This document shows positions 1-11,692 of a DNA stretch of 64,000 bases, piece by piece (position 1 is the first letter of the stretch; each line of letters opens with the position of its first letter). The position numbers were made by a program, and so were the translations under genes. The DNA comes from Ampelocalamus luodianensis (lineage: Eukaryota > Streptophyta > Magnoliopsida > Poales > Poaceae), in contig CM070624.1 of NCBI GenBank assembly GCA_036346255.1, positions 21,112,626 through 21,176,625 of the forward strand. Direction: 5' to 3'. The notes beneath the pieces were generated by a model, which ran no database searches, had not been told where the DNA came from, and saw only the letters and a list, made by a program, of their open reading frames with translations.

Positions 1-2
1 AT

Positions 3-199
3 TCTCTCGATTTGTTTAGCAAGAAGAAGAAGAAGCTAGCAGGGGGCCAAGGCGCAAGAAAAGCACGCCCCACTGCCCCTGGTTCTCCTCCTGGGCAGGA
101 CGATGCTCACATCGATCCTTGTCAACTCTCCCTGGGCATGGGAGATTACAACATGGATGATCATCATATGGAAAGTACAGAGGGCTAAAAGGATGCCGC
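3..199 (+). CDS. Unrecognised partial reading frame, open at left edge
   Basis: A reading frame with no start codon inside the window runs for 65 codons to a TAA at 197-199. It begins with a run of five lysines, continues through a Gly/Pro/Arg-rich stretch, and ends in an Asp/His/Met-rich tail. The end could be a C-terminus, or an exon entering an intron. No domain is recognisable. It lies next to retrotransposon sequence, so a transposon-derived coding end is as likely as a host gene. Confidence 0.22.
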
Positions 200-368
200 C
201 TTCTCTCCCTCGGCCTCGGAGTCACACAACGGGATTGGAGGATCATCATCAACCCCACCATCCACAGGCGGAAGGACGGAGTGCTGGAAGCATGACCAAG
301 AGGATCGACATTGTAGATGACCAAAGGTAGGTAATTGCAGTATATAATTATTGCAACCGTGAATCGTT

Positions 369-487
369 GAGTATATATAACTTGTGTAGTTCATATATAT
401 TCATATGGGTATATGAGACTTGCGTAGTTCATATATGCTCATATATCTTTTGAGTATATACAACTTGTGTAGTTCGTATATACTCAT
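369..487. repeat. Three-copy AT-rich tandem repeat
   Basis: Three imperfect copies of a unit containing CTTGTGTAGTTCATATAT start near 369, 407 and 452. Spacing is 38 and 45 bases, so the period is not exact. The rest of 200-519 holds no gene that I can recognise. Confidence 0.6.
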
Positions 488-519
488 ACCAATCTCTATT
501 CATTTATTTGTGATTGAGA

Positions 520-2787
520 TGGTTATCATCAATTACCAAAGAGGGAAAGATTGTGGTATCTTGTCCCACCATTATGAGTTAATGGTATGTTGTTGTAATT
601 AATGACAATCATATTGTGAAACAAACATTTTTCATGAGTTGGATGAAAGGTTATGTTCCAGGGTGGTGAAGATTTTGGATGACATCATGAGTTGATCGTC
701 ATCAAGTCAATACAACAAGATCATCAAGTCAAGAGAAGACCCATCATGTGTTGATGGAGGTCAAGTGGAAGAGTGCATCATAGGTTGATGATGTTCAAGA
801 AGAAGAGATGATCATGAGTGGATCATCAAGAGAGAAGATCCATTATGTGTTGATGAAGAGCAAGTGAAGATGCATCATGTGTTGATGCATGACACGACTT
901 GGGATGAAAGCATCATGTCAAGATCCCGAAGTGAAGGAAATAATCATGTGTTGATGATTATCAAGTCAATGATCCGGACTTGAAGTCAGGATGTGCGTCA
1001 TCAAGCTTCAAGTGGTTGTGCAAGGCAAAGGTATGACTAGCTAGGGCTAAGGATGTGTTCCACTCTTTTACCGGTCTTGGTGTTTGGTTAGAGACCGGAT
1101 TGCTAGTATAGGTTGACGTACTATTAAGAGTGGTCTTAACTAGTAGCTTGAGTTAGTCATGTGTTGATAGCTCTTATGTTTGCTCTAGCTCATCTTAGCA
1201 TGTTGCCAATGTTTGCGAATGTGTTTTGCAAATAGTTGAGGCACATGCATGTTCCTTGTAGCATGTGATTTTAGTTTTCAAATATGTTTTACAAATGATC
1301 TAAGTCCATGTACCTTATTCTTTGTAGCTTTGACTCTAAAATTTGGCAAATGTGTTTTGCAACTTGTTGAGAGTCTTGCCTTTAACTCTTGGTTGAATCA
1401 ATTTGCAAATGTGTTTTGCAATTTGAGTTAGAGTTTCTGATAAAACTGTTGTTATCAGAAATATCGGTAGTACCGGTGTGTACTGTGCGGAACTACCGCT
1501 CTGCGGTAGTACCAGAGTATACTGAGCGGAACTACCGGAGTACGTTCAGAGCTGAGTTCATGATTCAATCGTGCGGTTGAGAGCTGCGGTCCGAACGTCC
1601 ATTTCAATCTGGGCCATCCACGTGTCTTTGGTTCGATTGAACTTTGTGTTCTGGTCGTTCTTGTGCTTGCGGTAGTACTAGTGCCTTTGTGCCTCGGATG
1701 TACCGATCTTTGTGTGGTACGTTTATTCCAGAACGGTTGTTTTCGAGCATGTGTTTCTCTCTTGGAAGAATGGAAGTACTGATGTTGTTCGAGCGGAACT
1801 TCTGGAGAGCGAAACTACCGTGTTTTGCTTGGCGGTAGTACCGCGCCCTTGTTTCAACAGCTAGTTCAGAGCATGTGTTGCAGCTGAATCCGACCGTTGA
1901 ACCTTGTGCGGTAGTATCGGCCTTTGGTTGGTGGTAGTACCGATTGTGCTGATTTTTCAGTAGAACTTTTCCCGAACGGCTAGTTTCTTTGTGTGGGTAT
2001 ATATATACCCCTTGTGGCTGGTTGGAGGGAATATTGCTGGAGTCCCATTCTATTCTTTTAAGCAAAGAGCAAGCTCTCTACACTTTTTTGTGCATGTGTT
2101 GCACTTAGTGAGCTTTGAGAGGCAAATCCTAGTGCATGTGTTGTATTGGATAGTGTATTGTGTATTCACTTGAGCTTAGACACTTGATTGGTTCAAGTGA
2201 GAGTCTTAGGCCTATTACTCTTGGAGTTTGCTGACTTCTAGACGGCGTGGAGGCGTCGTGGTCTGGTGATTTTCTCAAAGAAGTTTGTGAGAAGGCCCGG
2301 TGGTTGTGAGTGATTGGTGCTCGTCATCTCCGGAGTGGAGGAAGAGCAACCCTAGTGGAGTGAGGTGTTGGTTCGGTTTGAAACCGGTCTAAGTGGTTGG
2401 ACTTACCTCGAAGGTGTTAGCTTAGTTTGTGGAGCCGGTCCAATTGGTTTGGGCTTACCTCAACGTGGATTAGGGGAGACCGACAAGTCTCCGAACACCA
2501 CGGGAAAAATATCGTCGTGTCATTGTGGTTTTGCATTTTTGTAGTTTACTTGTATTCAATTGCTTAATTGCTTATTCATCTTGTATGATTGCTTACATGT
2601 CTTTGTATGAATGCCTTTATTACCAATAGACTTGTTGTCGGTGCACTAAGTAAAGACTAGTTGATTTAGGTTTTGTTTGCACAAAACCATTTTGATATTA
2701 GCTTCCGCATTAGAAAATAGTTTTAGCCAAAGAATTTTTTTAAAACCGCCTGTTCACCCCCCTCTAGTTAGCCTCCTCGATCTTACA
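520..2787 (+). mobile_element. LTR of a Sirevirus-type Copia element, + orientation
   Basis: The left end starts TGGTTATCATCAATTACCAA, close to the usual Sirevirus LTR start, followed by a purine-rich stretch. The right end is TCTTACA at 2781-2787, followed directly by a primer-binding site, so this is a 5' LTR of about 2.27 kb. The first 500 bases carry repeated ATCATGTGTTGATG-like words. 1480-1960 carries several GCGGTAGTACCG-like near-palindromes. The 3' part (about 985-2787) is repeated in inverted orientation at 3233-5066. The left boundary is inferred from resemblance only. Confidence 0.75.
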
Positions 2788-2789
2788 AG

Positions 2790-2801
2790 TAGTATCGGAG
2801 C
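2790..2801 (+). other. Primer-binding site of the Sirevirus-type element
   Basis: The 12 bases TAGTATCGGAGC directly follow the LTR end. They match the initiator-methionine tRNA primer site TGGTATCAGAGC at ten of twelve positions. This fixes the LTR end and the + orientation. Confidence 0.7.
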
Positions 2802-2841
2802 TTGGTGTCTCTTTTATTAGACTTAACCGTCTAGAGAGTAA

Positions 2842-3186
2842 ATGATGACGACTAGTAATATAGTTCACCTCGGTGAGACACCTTTATTCAATGGCATAAA
2901 TTATGATATTTAGAAAATCTGTATGTCTTGTTCTTTTAAGGTTACGAGCCCTAAAATATGATAGATTATAGATGTAGGCTTTTCTCCTCCATTGGATCCT
3001 CTTGCTCCAACAAATGAGAAAGAGAAATGCTTACATCTCAACGCTCAAGCAACTAACGCTTTATTTAGTGCTTTGAGTATAGAAATATTTATTGCTATAT
3101 GCAATCTCAAGAGCGCTCATGAAATGTGGACACAACTTCAAGATCATTATAAAATATCTACCTTCACTAATAAGGATTGCATATAA
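2842..3186 (+). pseudogene. Copia gag remnant, N-terminal part
   Basis: Translation from ATG 2842 gives the typical start of a plant Copia Gag: a short Ser/Thr/Asn head, a LxGETPLFNGINYD motif, and, from about 2992, a segment with AQATNALFSALS and AHEMWTQLQDHY typical of the UBN2/DUF4219 Gag region. The frame holds three in-frame stops (near 2911, 2959 and 2962), the first replacing the conserved Trp after the Asp-Ile pair. It ends at 3184-3186, far short of a full Gag. It lies about 40 bases after the primer-binding site, as expected, and is cut off by the inverted LTR that starts at 3233. Dead coding sequence. Confidence 0.8.
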
Positions 3187-3232
3187 GAATGGACGTCGGC
3201 AGAAGAATGCTCAACTCGAGAAGCAAGCAAGG

Positions 3233-5066
3233 TGTAAGATCGAGTCGGCCGACTAGATGGGGGTGAATAGGTGATTTTAAAAACTTCTTTGGAAAAAACC
3301 GATTTCTAATACAGAATTATAAACAAATCGGTTTTGCACAATTAAAACCTAAATCAACTAGTCTTTACTAAGTGCACCAATAATATAAGACCATTGAATG
3401 ATAGCAATCATACAAAGATGAATAAGCAATTTAATTCTACGAAAGTAAATTGCACAAAATAAAGCACAAGAATACAAACCACAATGACATAAAGATGTTT
3501 TAGCGTGGTGTTCGGAGACTTGTCGGTCTCCCCTAATCTACGTTGAGGTAAGCCCAAACCAATTGGACCGGCTCCACAAATTAAGCCAATACCTCCGAGG
3601 TAAGTCCAACCACTTGCACCGGTTTCAAAATGAACCAACACCTCGATCCACTCGGGGTTGCTCTTCCTCCACTCCGGAGATGGCGAGCACCAAACTACTC
3701 ACAAACCGTCGGGCCTTCTCACAAGCTTCTTGAGAAGATCACCGAACTACGGCGCCTCCACGCTGTCTAGTTGTCGGCAAACACCAAGACTAACAAGTCG
3801 AAGACGCTCAGTTGGACAAATCAAGTGTCTAAGCTCAATGGATATACAATCCACTACCTAATGCAACACATGCACTTAGGATTTGCCTCTCAAAGCTCAC
3901 TTAGTGCAACACATGCATGAAAGAGAGGAGAGAGCTTGCTCTTTGCTCAAGGGAAAGGATATGGCACCAACAACCTTTGCAACACCTCCCACAACCGGCC
4001 AAATTGGGTATTTGTAGCCTACACACAAAAACTAGCCGTTGGGGGAAAAGTTTTGAGAAAATCAGCACGAGCGGTAATTCCGTCGTTCATCGGCTGATAC
4101 TATCGCACCCAGCTCAACAGTCGGAACAACAACAAAAAGCGCTCTGAACTAGCCGTTGCAAAAGCAGCGCGGTACTACCGCCAAGGAACATGCGGTAGTT
4201 TCGCAAAAACAACACCGGTACCACCGCACTTCGAAGAGAGCAAAAGGTGTCTCTCTGGAAAATACGTTCCGCACAAAGAATCAAAACTTCCGGGTTGCAG
4301 TAGTTCCTCTCAAAGAACTCCGGTACTATCACGACGCGGTAGTTCTGCCACAAGGCTCTGGTACTACTGCTTCACAAGAGCGACCGGACCAACTCACCCG
4401 ATCGGAATGGCCACGTGGACCACTCAGATTTGTTTGAACATTCAGACCACATCTTTTGACCACACGATCGGTTGATACGTTCGGATAGTCCGAACGTTCA
4501 CTGGTAGTTCTGCCAAAGGAACTCCGATACTACCACAGTCCGGAAGTACCGCCAATTACACGCCGATACTACCATCTTTTCTGAGAAAGACACAGATTGC
4601 ACTCTACTTCAACTCAATTTGCAAAATACATTTGTCAATTGATGCGTGATGCAAACAAGGGTTAAAGGCAAGATTCTCAACAAGTTACAAAACACATTTG
4701 CCAACTTTTAGAATCAATGCCACAAGGGATAAGGTACATAGATTCAAACACATTCGCAAAACACATTTGCAAACTAAAGTCACATACTACAAGGATTATG
4801 CATGAGCCTCAACTTTTGTAAAACACATTCACAAATACAGGCAACATGCTAACGAGAGCTAGAGCAAGCACAATGAGCTATCAACACATGACTAACTCAA
4901 GCTACCAGTCAAGACCCCTCTTAGTAGTACAACAAACTATACTACAATCCGGTCTCCAACCAAACACCAAGACCGGTAAAAGACTGGAACATATCCTTAG
5001 CCCTAGTTAGTCATACCTTTGCCTTGCACAACCACTTGAAGCTTGATGACGCACATCCTGACTCCA
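3233..5066 (-). mobile_element. Second Sirevirus-type LTR, inverted and 5'-truncated
   Basis: From TGTAAGATCGAG at 3233 the sequence runs as the diverged reverse complement of the + strand LTR. 3481-3790 mirrors 2221-2520, and 5041-5064 mirrors the GTCAGGATGTGCGTCATCAAGC word near 985. The canonical inner end (TG here, CA on the - strand) is intact. The outer end stops about 465 bases before the LTR start seen in the other copy. The two copies are clearly diverged, so this is not a recent duplication. Together they form an inverted repeat with arms of about 1.8 kb and a spacer of about 445 bases. Confidence 0.8.
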
Positions 5067-5155
5067 ACTGAGACTAAGCAATAGGTATAACAATAGAAGT
5101 TTTAGTCTCACAAATAGATTTATCATTAATCACCAAAATACTCCATTAACTCATA

Positions 5156-5989
5156 ATGGTGAGTCTAGATTCTTCACAAGGGTCAACCTTCGAGTTTCCT
5201 TTTGTGGCTATTGATACGTTCACAAAATTGATTAAAACCGAACCTGTGATTGGGATAACAACGGAAGCAGCCAAGAGGTTTATGATGAAAAGTATGATTA
5301 CTCATTTTGGCGTTCTAAGTCGAATAATTACAGATAATGGTACATAATTTCCAATGCAAAATTCCAAGAATTTTGTGAAGAGTTGGGTACCAAACTGTAT
5401 TATGCCTCTGTCGCCCACCCATAAAGCAATGGGGCAGTTCAAAGAGCGAATGATCAAATTATGCAGGGAATTAAAACTCGAGTCTTCGACCAGCTTATAA
5501 AGCGCTCAGGGGCTTGGGTAAAGAATTACCCTCAGTATTATGGGCAATTGGCATGACTGCTAGTCGGGCTACAAGTGAAACAAATTTTTTTCTAGTTGTT
5601 GGGCTGAAGCCATGCTTCCACCAGAACTAAAGATTCAATCGATAAGGGTCGATAATTACAACAACTCTGGCTATAAACAACTTCGAGCAGATAACATCAA
5701 CCTACTCGAAGAGAAGAGGAATTAAGCCTTAATCCGTTCGATAGTCTATCAACAAGCCCTGCATAAATACTACGATCGTAAAGTCCAACCTCGTAGACTT
5801 ATTGTAGGTGACTTGGTATTGAAAAAGATTCAATCTTAGTCTAATCGGAACAAACTTCCCCCCAAGTCTGAAGGTCCTTATACTATGGTCGAAGTTACGC
5901 GACCAGGCTCGGTACAACTAGCAATGGAGGATGGCCGAATCCTTTCCAACTCTTGGAATATTGTCCAATTATGCAAATTCTTTGTGTAA
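5156..5989 (+). pseudogene. Ty3/gypsy integrase C-terminal remnant (Tat-like)
   Basis: The first part (5156-5347) matches the retroviral-type integrase core: a VAIDTFTKLIK segment around the first catalytic Asp, then IITDNGT with the second. Further on come the AHPxSNGAVQRAN block that surrounds the catalytic Glu (Glu itself replaced by Gln-like sequence), then an ALHKYYDRKVQPR-type C-terminal segment and a chromodomain-less tail ending TAA at 5987-5989. Several stops and frame changes break it, for example TAG/TAA near 5345 and 5724. Nothing upstream of the integrase core remains; the gag, protease and reverse transcriptase region is missing at the junction with the Sirevirus-type LTR. The adjoining antisense frame supports the Tat lineage. 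Confidence 0.82.
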
Positions 5990-6099
5990 CATCTTATATT
6001 CTCAATAAAGTTTATATTTTCTCCAATCTTTATTGTCTTACATTGAGCAATGCTTCGATGAATTTTTTGATCCTTTTTTAACACTTGGTTTTCTTTACA

Positions 6100-6690
6100 C
6101 TGGTCGAAAAAAGATAAGATCACCTAGTCGAAGTCTTTCCTCTCTGCACGTAGTCCTGCCCACTAGAAGGAACTTCGTAGCGTCGGCTTGTTCCTAGCTT
6201 TTGCTGCCAACTCAAAGAAACTTGATTCAACAAAATATGGTCGAAATAATTTACAACAAGCTCTTTTTGACTTAGCTTATTTCTTCATTCTTTTTTGAAG
6301 AATTTTCTAAGTAATATAAGCTTTTCTAATTTGTTCGACTACTTATGGTAAACTCGAATCATTTAATCTGGTCGGAGGAAGACACACTACATAGTCGAAG
6401 TATTTTCTCTTTGCACGTGGTCCTGCCTACTAGGAGGAACTTCCTAGCATCACGTTGTTTCTAACTCTTGCTGCCAGTACAACACAATTGAGTGCACTAA
6501 GAAAAGTGGAACAAAATTTGAAAGCACATTCTTATAGTTTGTCAAACTAATGTTGATGCCGTTGATTTGGTTAACTTGGTCAGAGAAATCAACTCACCTA
6601 GTCGAAGTATTTCCTTTTTGCACATGGTCTTTCCCACTAGAAGGAACTTCATAGTGTCGATCTGTTACTAACTCTTGTAACCAGTACATG
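6100..6690 (+). repeat. Imperfect tandem repeat between pol and the antisense frame
   Basis: Three copies of a 70-90 base core start near 6102, 6367 and 6575. Each has a GGTCG.A start, CCTAGTCGAAGT, TTTGCACRTGGTCCTGCC and CTAGRAGGAACTTC. The cores are separated by unrelated AT-rich spacers, giving spacings of about 265 and 208 bases. The location, between pol and the antisense frame, is normally non-coding in Tat elements. Confidence 0.7.
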
Positions 6691-6955
6691 ACAATCGAGA
6701 TCGACAACAGAAGTCGGATAAACCCCTTTTAAGCAAACCCATTTTCACTATTTACTCAGTTTATATAAATAAACTAAGAAATAGTCAGGGCTAGGATAAA
6801 GTTATACATGTAACTTCAATTCTTAGTCTTACATTCAATTGTATTTTCTATTGTCTTATGAGTTACTAATTAGTCGATGAGATAATTTGTAGGAAACTGA
6901 AGGTTTATTTTTATAAACAAGAGATTGTATTTACAATAATATTCCCTATTACAAA

Positions 6956-9900
6956 CTACTTTGATGAAGGAGATCCGATTTGCATCTCCTCCGTGATCTT
7001 CTTGCTGACTAGCTGCACTTCTTCCATCAGTTGTGCTGCCTCTGGTTCATAGAAGTCGAAAGCGTCTTCGATTGGTTGAAGGCTAAGATTATGATCATAT
7101 GCCTTAAGTTTTGCCAAGGCATAACTTACCGCACTTTCTATCGCCTCTCGTATCAAGTCGGCTTGATTGGTCTTCAGAGTTGTTATCAAATCCTCCAGAG
7201 TTCCGACTTGTTGTCCAATGGTACTCGTTTAGGTGACCACGGTGTCTTCAATAGCAGTGACCTACTTAGCACCAAGTCCACTGAGCACATTGTTAAAGAA
7301 GCGAAATGTTGTCTTGAAGGTTGATATTCATTGCCTTTATTTCCTCCTAACTACGAGTCGAAGCTTCTTGGAGTCATTTTATTTTGACTGCTTGCTCTGA
7401 AAATAGAGTACGACCAGTCAGTAAAATACTTCCTAAAGACTAGTAAATAAAATTGGTCATAGGTAAAGAAATTATTACCTACTAAACGAGAATCAAACTT
7501 CTTGACTTCGTTATCGTGTGAAGCAACATCCTTTGTGCACTGCTCCTCCAAAGCCTTTATTCTCTTCTCTTTTTCTTTGTGGATACGGGTGAGCTCGTTG
7601 ACAACCAAGGCCTTTGATTCGACCTCGGTTTTGAGCTTGCCTATATCAACATCTTTTTCTAAACAAAGAAAAAGAGTTAGAAAATAAAAAAGACATTAAA
7701 GTAAACAACCTTAAGTACAAAATTTACTATTTATTTCATTCTGTAACTCGTAAGTTGCAGAATTTGCATCCTGAAGGTTCTTGAGGAGGTCTTCTTTTTC
7801 ATCCCTTAGCTTTTGTGCTTTAGCTTTTACATAGTTAAGGGCAGAAATCAAGGTTCTTTCGTCATCTCTAGACCTCTAGAAGGTTAGAGTAGATAAAAGT
7901 ATTGATTGGATGGTCGAAACAAAATAAGATTGCCCATATCAAATACTTATGATCTCATTGCCAGTTGGTAGAGCTCAGCTTGCTGCTTCTTCAGCAACAC
8001 AAATTGCCTATGGCATTTACCAACGGTGGCAACTTGTTCAAGAGCTCTCTGAACAAAGAAAGATAGTGAGAAAAGAGAAAAATCCAAATAGGAAATGTTT
8101 GGCATCGAGTACTTACACTGATGGTTGACTGAGCAAAATTGCCATACACCCTCTCGGAATCTTAAAGTTCGTAAAGCTCCTCGACTTGGTCCCACCATAC
8201 TTTTTAAAGACGCCCGTCATAAAAAATGTCCCCTATTCGGAATGTCCTTAGGGTGTGGGATTCGGTCATGAGACTTGAACGAAGAAGATCCGATAGTTGG
8301 TGGGCCGAAGAACTAGGGGAAGAGGTCTGAGAAGTGTTCGTCTTCTTCTGCTTCGTCGTTGTTGGCAGCAGCAACAACTCCTCCTTGAGGACCAGGAGGA
8401 ACATCCTCTGCGACTTCCTTCTCAGCACGGCGGTCAGAGTTTCCTCCTCCATCTTGACCGGATGCTTCTAGTGATCGTAGGACCAAGTCCCTTATCTGAT
8501 TATTGATATCCTCAATAACTGGCTCGATCACCATAGCAACTGGATTGTCTGGCATCTTCGCCTCTGCTTCTACCACCACCTCCATTGCCACCACAGGGAC
8601 AGGGGTCGATTCCTCGACCACTTCCGCTGTTATCTCTTCGACTACATGAGAAACAATTGTTGTCTCTGTAACTGCAGGAGAAATAACTGCAAGCCTCTTG
8701 ACAGAAGCATCATTGGGGATTGGAGAAGCATGACTAAAATTGCAAAGAGAAAAGAAAACATGTCAAGTCATATTGATAAAAGGTAAATACTATTTTTACG
8801 ATTTTAAGATTTACATACCTTGGCTTTCTGGAGATAATCTTGAATCCAGAAAAAACCTTCCCCAAGGAAGATTTCTTTTTCTTCTTCTCTTTGGCTGTTC
8901 CAATTTTTGTGACACCTTTAGCTTTTGGCAGGCTTCCAGTGCCACAAGATTGAGAGACCGATGCTTCTTCGACCAAATCTGGTCGAAAGTCTTGTTGAGG
9001 GGTTGGGATCTCCACAACCACGTCTGGTCGTAGGTCATGATCGAGAGCTACAGCTCCCAAAGCTTCCTGCCCCTCTTGATGGTCAAAACTTGTTTCGATC
9101 ATTTGAGGGACAACACTTGCATTGATCATAGGCTCTGCTGTCGCAGAAATATCCTTCACAAAAGATATAAAGCTTTTCTAGTTCTCTTTTTCTAATTGCT
9201 TGATAAAGCTGTGAGAAGCAGAAACTGAAAATGCCTTGTTGTCATAGTAGAATGGTACCTTGGTCTTAGGGGCTGTGCTTAAGCACTTCGACCACTCCTC
9301 TTTTCTCTTGAGTGATCACGTCTGCAAATAATTTACCAAAAGGGCTGGTGGGGGGGGGGGTTGGAGCTTGAGCCTTCCCCTTTCTTGCCGGCAGCCTTCA
9401 TAAGGCAACGCCTTTTGGCCAGAGGAACTCTGACTTCCTTTGACCCCACTTCGACAGCCCTCAATTCGACCTCTTGGTCGTCTCGACGATCTGCCATGCC
9501 TACTTTTTGCAAAAGTCAGAAAAAGAATATTATTCAATGGTCAAATTCTATGACCACAGAACTCTAAAGATGAAATCAAGTTTTGATTGCCTTTGGCGTT
9601 CTTTTCTTTCTTTTGCGGAGACGACCGCCAGGAATCGAGGAACCTGTGATGTGGGTGTTGGTGCTTTCTCACAAACGAGTTTCACTCGAGCGTCAATATC
9701 TTTTTGTGAGAGATCTACAATTGCAAAGAAAATAGTAAATAGTCAAGCTCAAAGTTAATCAAAAAGAGCTAGGTTGATTGTTTCTTTACCTTCTTCAAAA
9801 TCCCTAGTTAGGTCGGTAGTCCCCCGAGTACATCCACATGGGGTGTGCTCGATTCTTTAGAGGACTAATGCGGCGCGTGTTGAAGTCTCTCACCGTGTGC

Positions 9901-10451
9901 CATCTAGTAAGCCTCTCTTCCTTCAAGTCTTCGATGGCTTGAATGTAGGGGTGATCCGATCGAGGTTGCTTGGAGTCGAGTCCCAGGAGGCATTCTTCTC
10001 TGCAGGCTTCCTTGTGAAGAAGAGGCTGTCTTCCTTGGATATTTCCTAGTAAAACTACCTCTTCTTCCATTCTAGTCATGACGACTGGGTGAGCATTTGA
10101 ATATACTCCCTCAACTTCCCATCGTGGATCTTTAGACCGCAGCTACCTACGATTCCGCTGTGTATGCTCATCCCGTAATAATACTGGAAGAGCTCTAAAT
10201 CTAGAAGAATTTTCAGATAGGCTTGGCACAGGTAGACAAACACGCTCAACATTGTGATGGAGTTGGAAACAAAGTTCACTAATTCCTCCCTAAAGTGCTG
10301 AATTGCGAGCATGAAGAAAGGATGAACGGGCAATTGAAAGCCACATTCACATTATGATTGGAATACCCAAGGGCCAATGTTGTCCCTCAGCATTGGTCCA
10401 CTTCACATAGGCTCGCTTTGGGATCTTTTCGGTCGCGATCAAAGCCTTCAT
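6956..10451 (-). pseudogene. Antisense multi-exon frame of a Tat-lineage Ty3/gypsy element
   Basis: On the strand opposite to pol lies a degenerate, intron-containing frame. It starts near ATG 10451. At 10333-10076 it encodes a PVHPFFMLAIQHF...FVYLCQAYL block, recognised from plant proteins annotated as 'putative gypsy type transposon' (Transposase_28-like). At about 10079-9804 follows an RRISPLKNRAHPMWMYSG block. Downstream are Lys-rich and acidic low-complexity exons (9159-8821, 8735-8313) and coiled-coil-like exons (about 8060-7950, 7608-7470, 7189-6956). Plausible splice donors are visible, for example AAG|GTATGT near 8820. A stop near 10360 and an ATGA overlap at 10076-10079 show decay. 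Antisense extra frames between pol and the 3' LTR are known in Tat elements such as maize Grande. The function of the product is unknown. Confidence 0.72.
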
Positions 10452-10925
10452 TTTCTTTGCACCTATCTCTGATTTCTCCCACTTAGAAATGGTTCTGGCA
10501 ATCTCTTATAAGCGAGATTGATTTGGATTTGGAAAATTTTGGATAAAGATTGCGATTTGGTTGGCGGCGAAGAGAACAAGAACTCGAAGAGCAGTCGAAA
10601 CAAATGGGGAAAGTAAAAAAACCCTGGGTCACGCCCACGGTAGATTTTTATAGCCGTACGTCTGAGTTGGAGATCGTGGAAACTCAACAGTTGCCACATC
10701 TTCAAGAACTGCTCCAACGGACAGGTCTGTGAGAGTCGATTGTGATTCTTTAATCTGTCCGCTCGAAAAAAATGATTATGTCTTTACAACTCAAGTGAAA
10801 TTATCTTCTTCACCAAGTCTATTTCTAGTCAAATGAAAATACCAGTCGAAAAGACTTTGCTTCTGACTACTATTTTACAACCTCCTTTCTAAGTAAATCA
10901 CTTTCACTTGAAGTTAGTGGGCTAG

Positions 10926-11692
10926 ATGACAAGGATGTAATAATTCTCAAATTAATTAAATCGTTATATGTAATTGTTATTATAGATAGCAATATCCGCA
11001 TGATAGTCTTAAGTATACCCCTTATCATTTAAGGAAAAAGCTTAAGATAATTGGTTGTAAACCATCCAACAACCACCTTGTATGGCCGTCAGATGTTCTA
11101 CGACCATCTGATGATCGTAAGCCTTTCTACGACCATTTCATGGTCGTTAGCCTTTCTACTACGCTAGTTACAATTACCCTATAGTCAACAAAGTACAGAC
11201 ATGTGGACCCAATTTACTGGGAAATCTTATACATTGCGTTTAAGACACAAAGCAGTTAGTATACACTGATAGTCTCCAGGATAACTGCATGCATTACGCC
11301 CCTGTCTCTGACGATAACTGTCAGGCGATGTGGGGTGTTATATCCCTAACAGTAACCTCCATCAATGTGCGCATTTTGTCAAGCGTTAAGGCGCCTCTTG
11401 GTCTGGAGTAACTGCCGCCCCATCATGTGCTATATAAAGGTTGAACGTCGGTAGAAAGGCGAGGAGGAAGAAGGAAAGCAATTGGAGATAAGAGATAGAA
11501 GTGATTGCATCTTTGTTCCACTAATTCCTTCTGGCTTGTGAACATAGTTAATACAACAACATAGGAGTAGGGTTGTTATTCTCCTAGGAGAAGATCTGAA
11601 CCTGTCTAAATCCTTGTATCTTTCTTTGTGTTGTTGTAATTCTAGGAAAACCCCAAATATTCATTCGTAAGATCGATACTAGATCATCGACA
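10926..11692 (+). mobile_element. Probable 3' LTR of the Tat-lineage element
   Basis: Downstream of the antisense frame a non-coding block has LTR-like regulatory features. TATATAAAGG lies at 11431-11440. About 110 bases later comes a GGAGTAGGGTTGTTATTCTC and GAACCTGTCTAAATCC region that I recognise from grass Tat-type LTRs. Both ends are uncertain: the TG at 10926 and the CA near 11692 were chosen by position only. No target duplication can be checked because the left part of the element is lost. Confidence 0.55.
11431..11438 (+). promoter_or_regulatory. TATA box of the Tat-type LTR
   Basis: TATATAAA sits in the middle of the LTR, upstream of a GA-rich stretch and the presumed R region. This is the usual place for the retrotransposon promoter. 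Activity is not implied. Confidence 0.5.

Noticed and set aside
3408..4437. Frames of 67-93 codons in the inverted Sirevirus-type LTR
   Set aside because: LTR sequence with no counterpart in the sister LTR.
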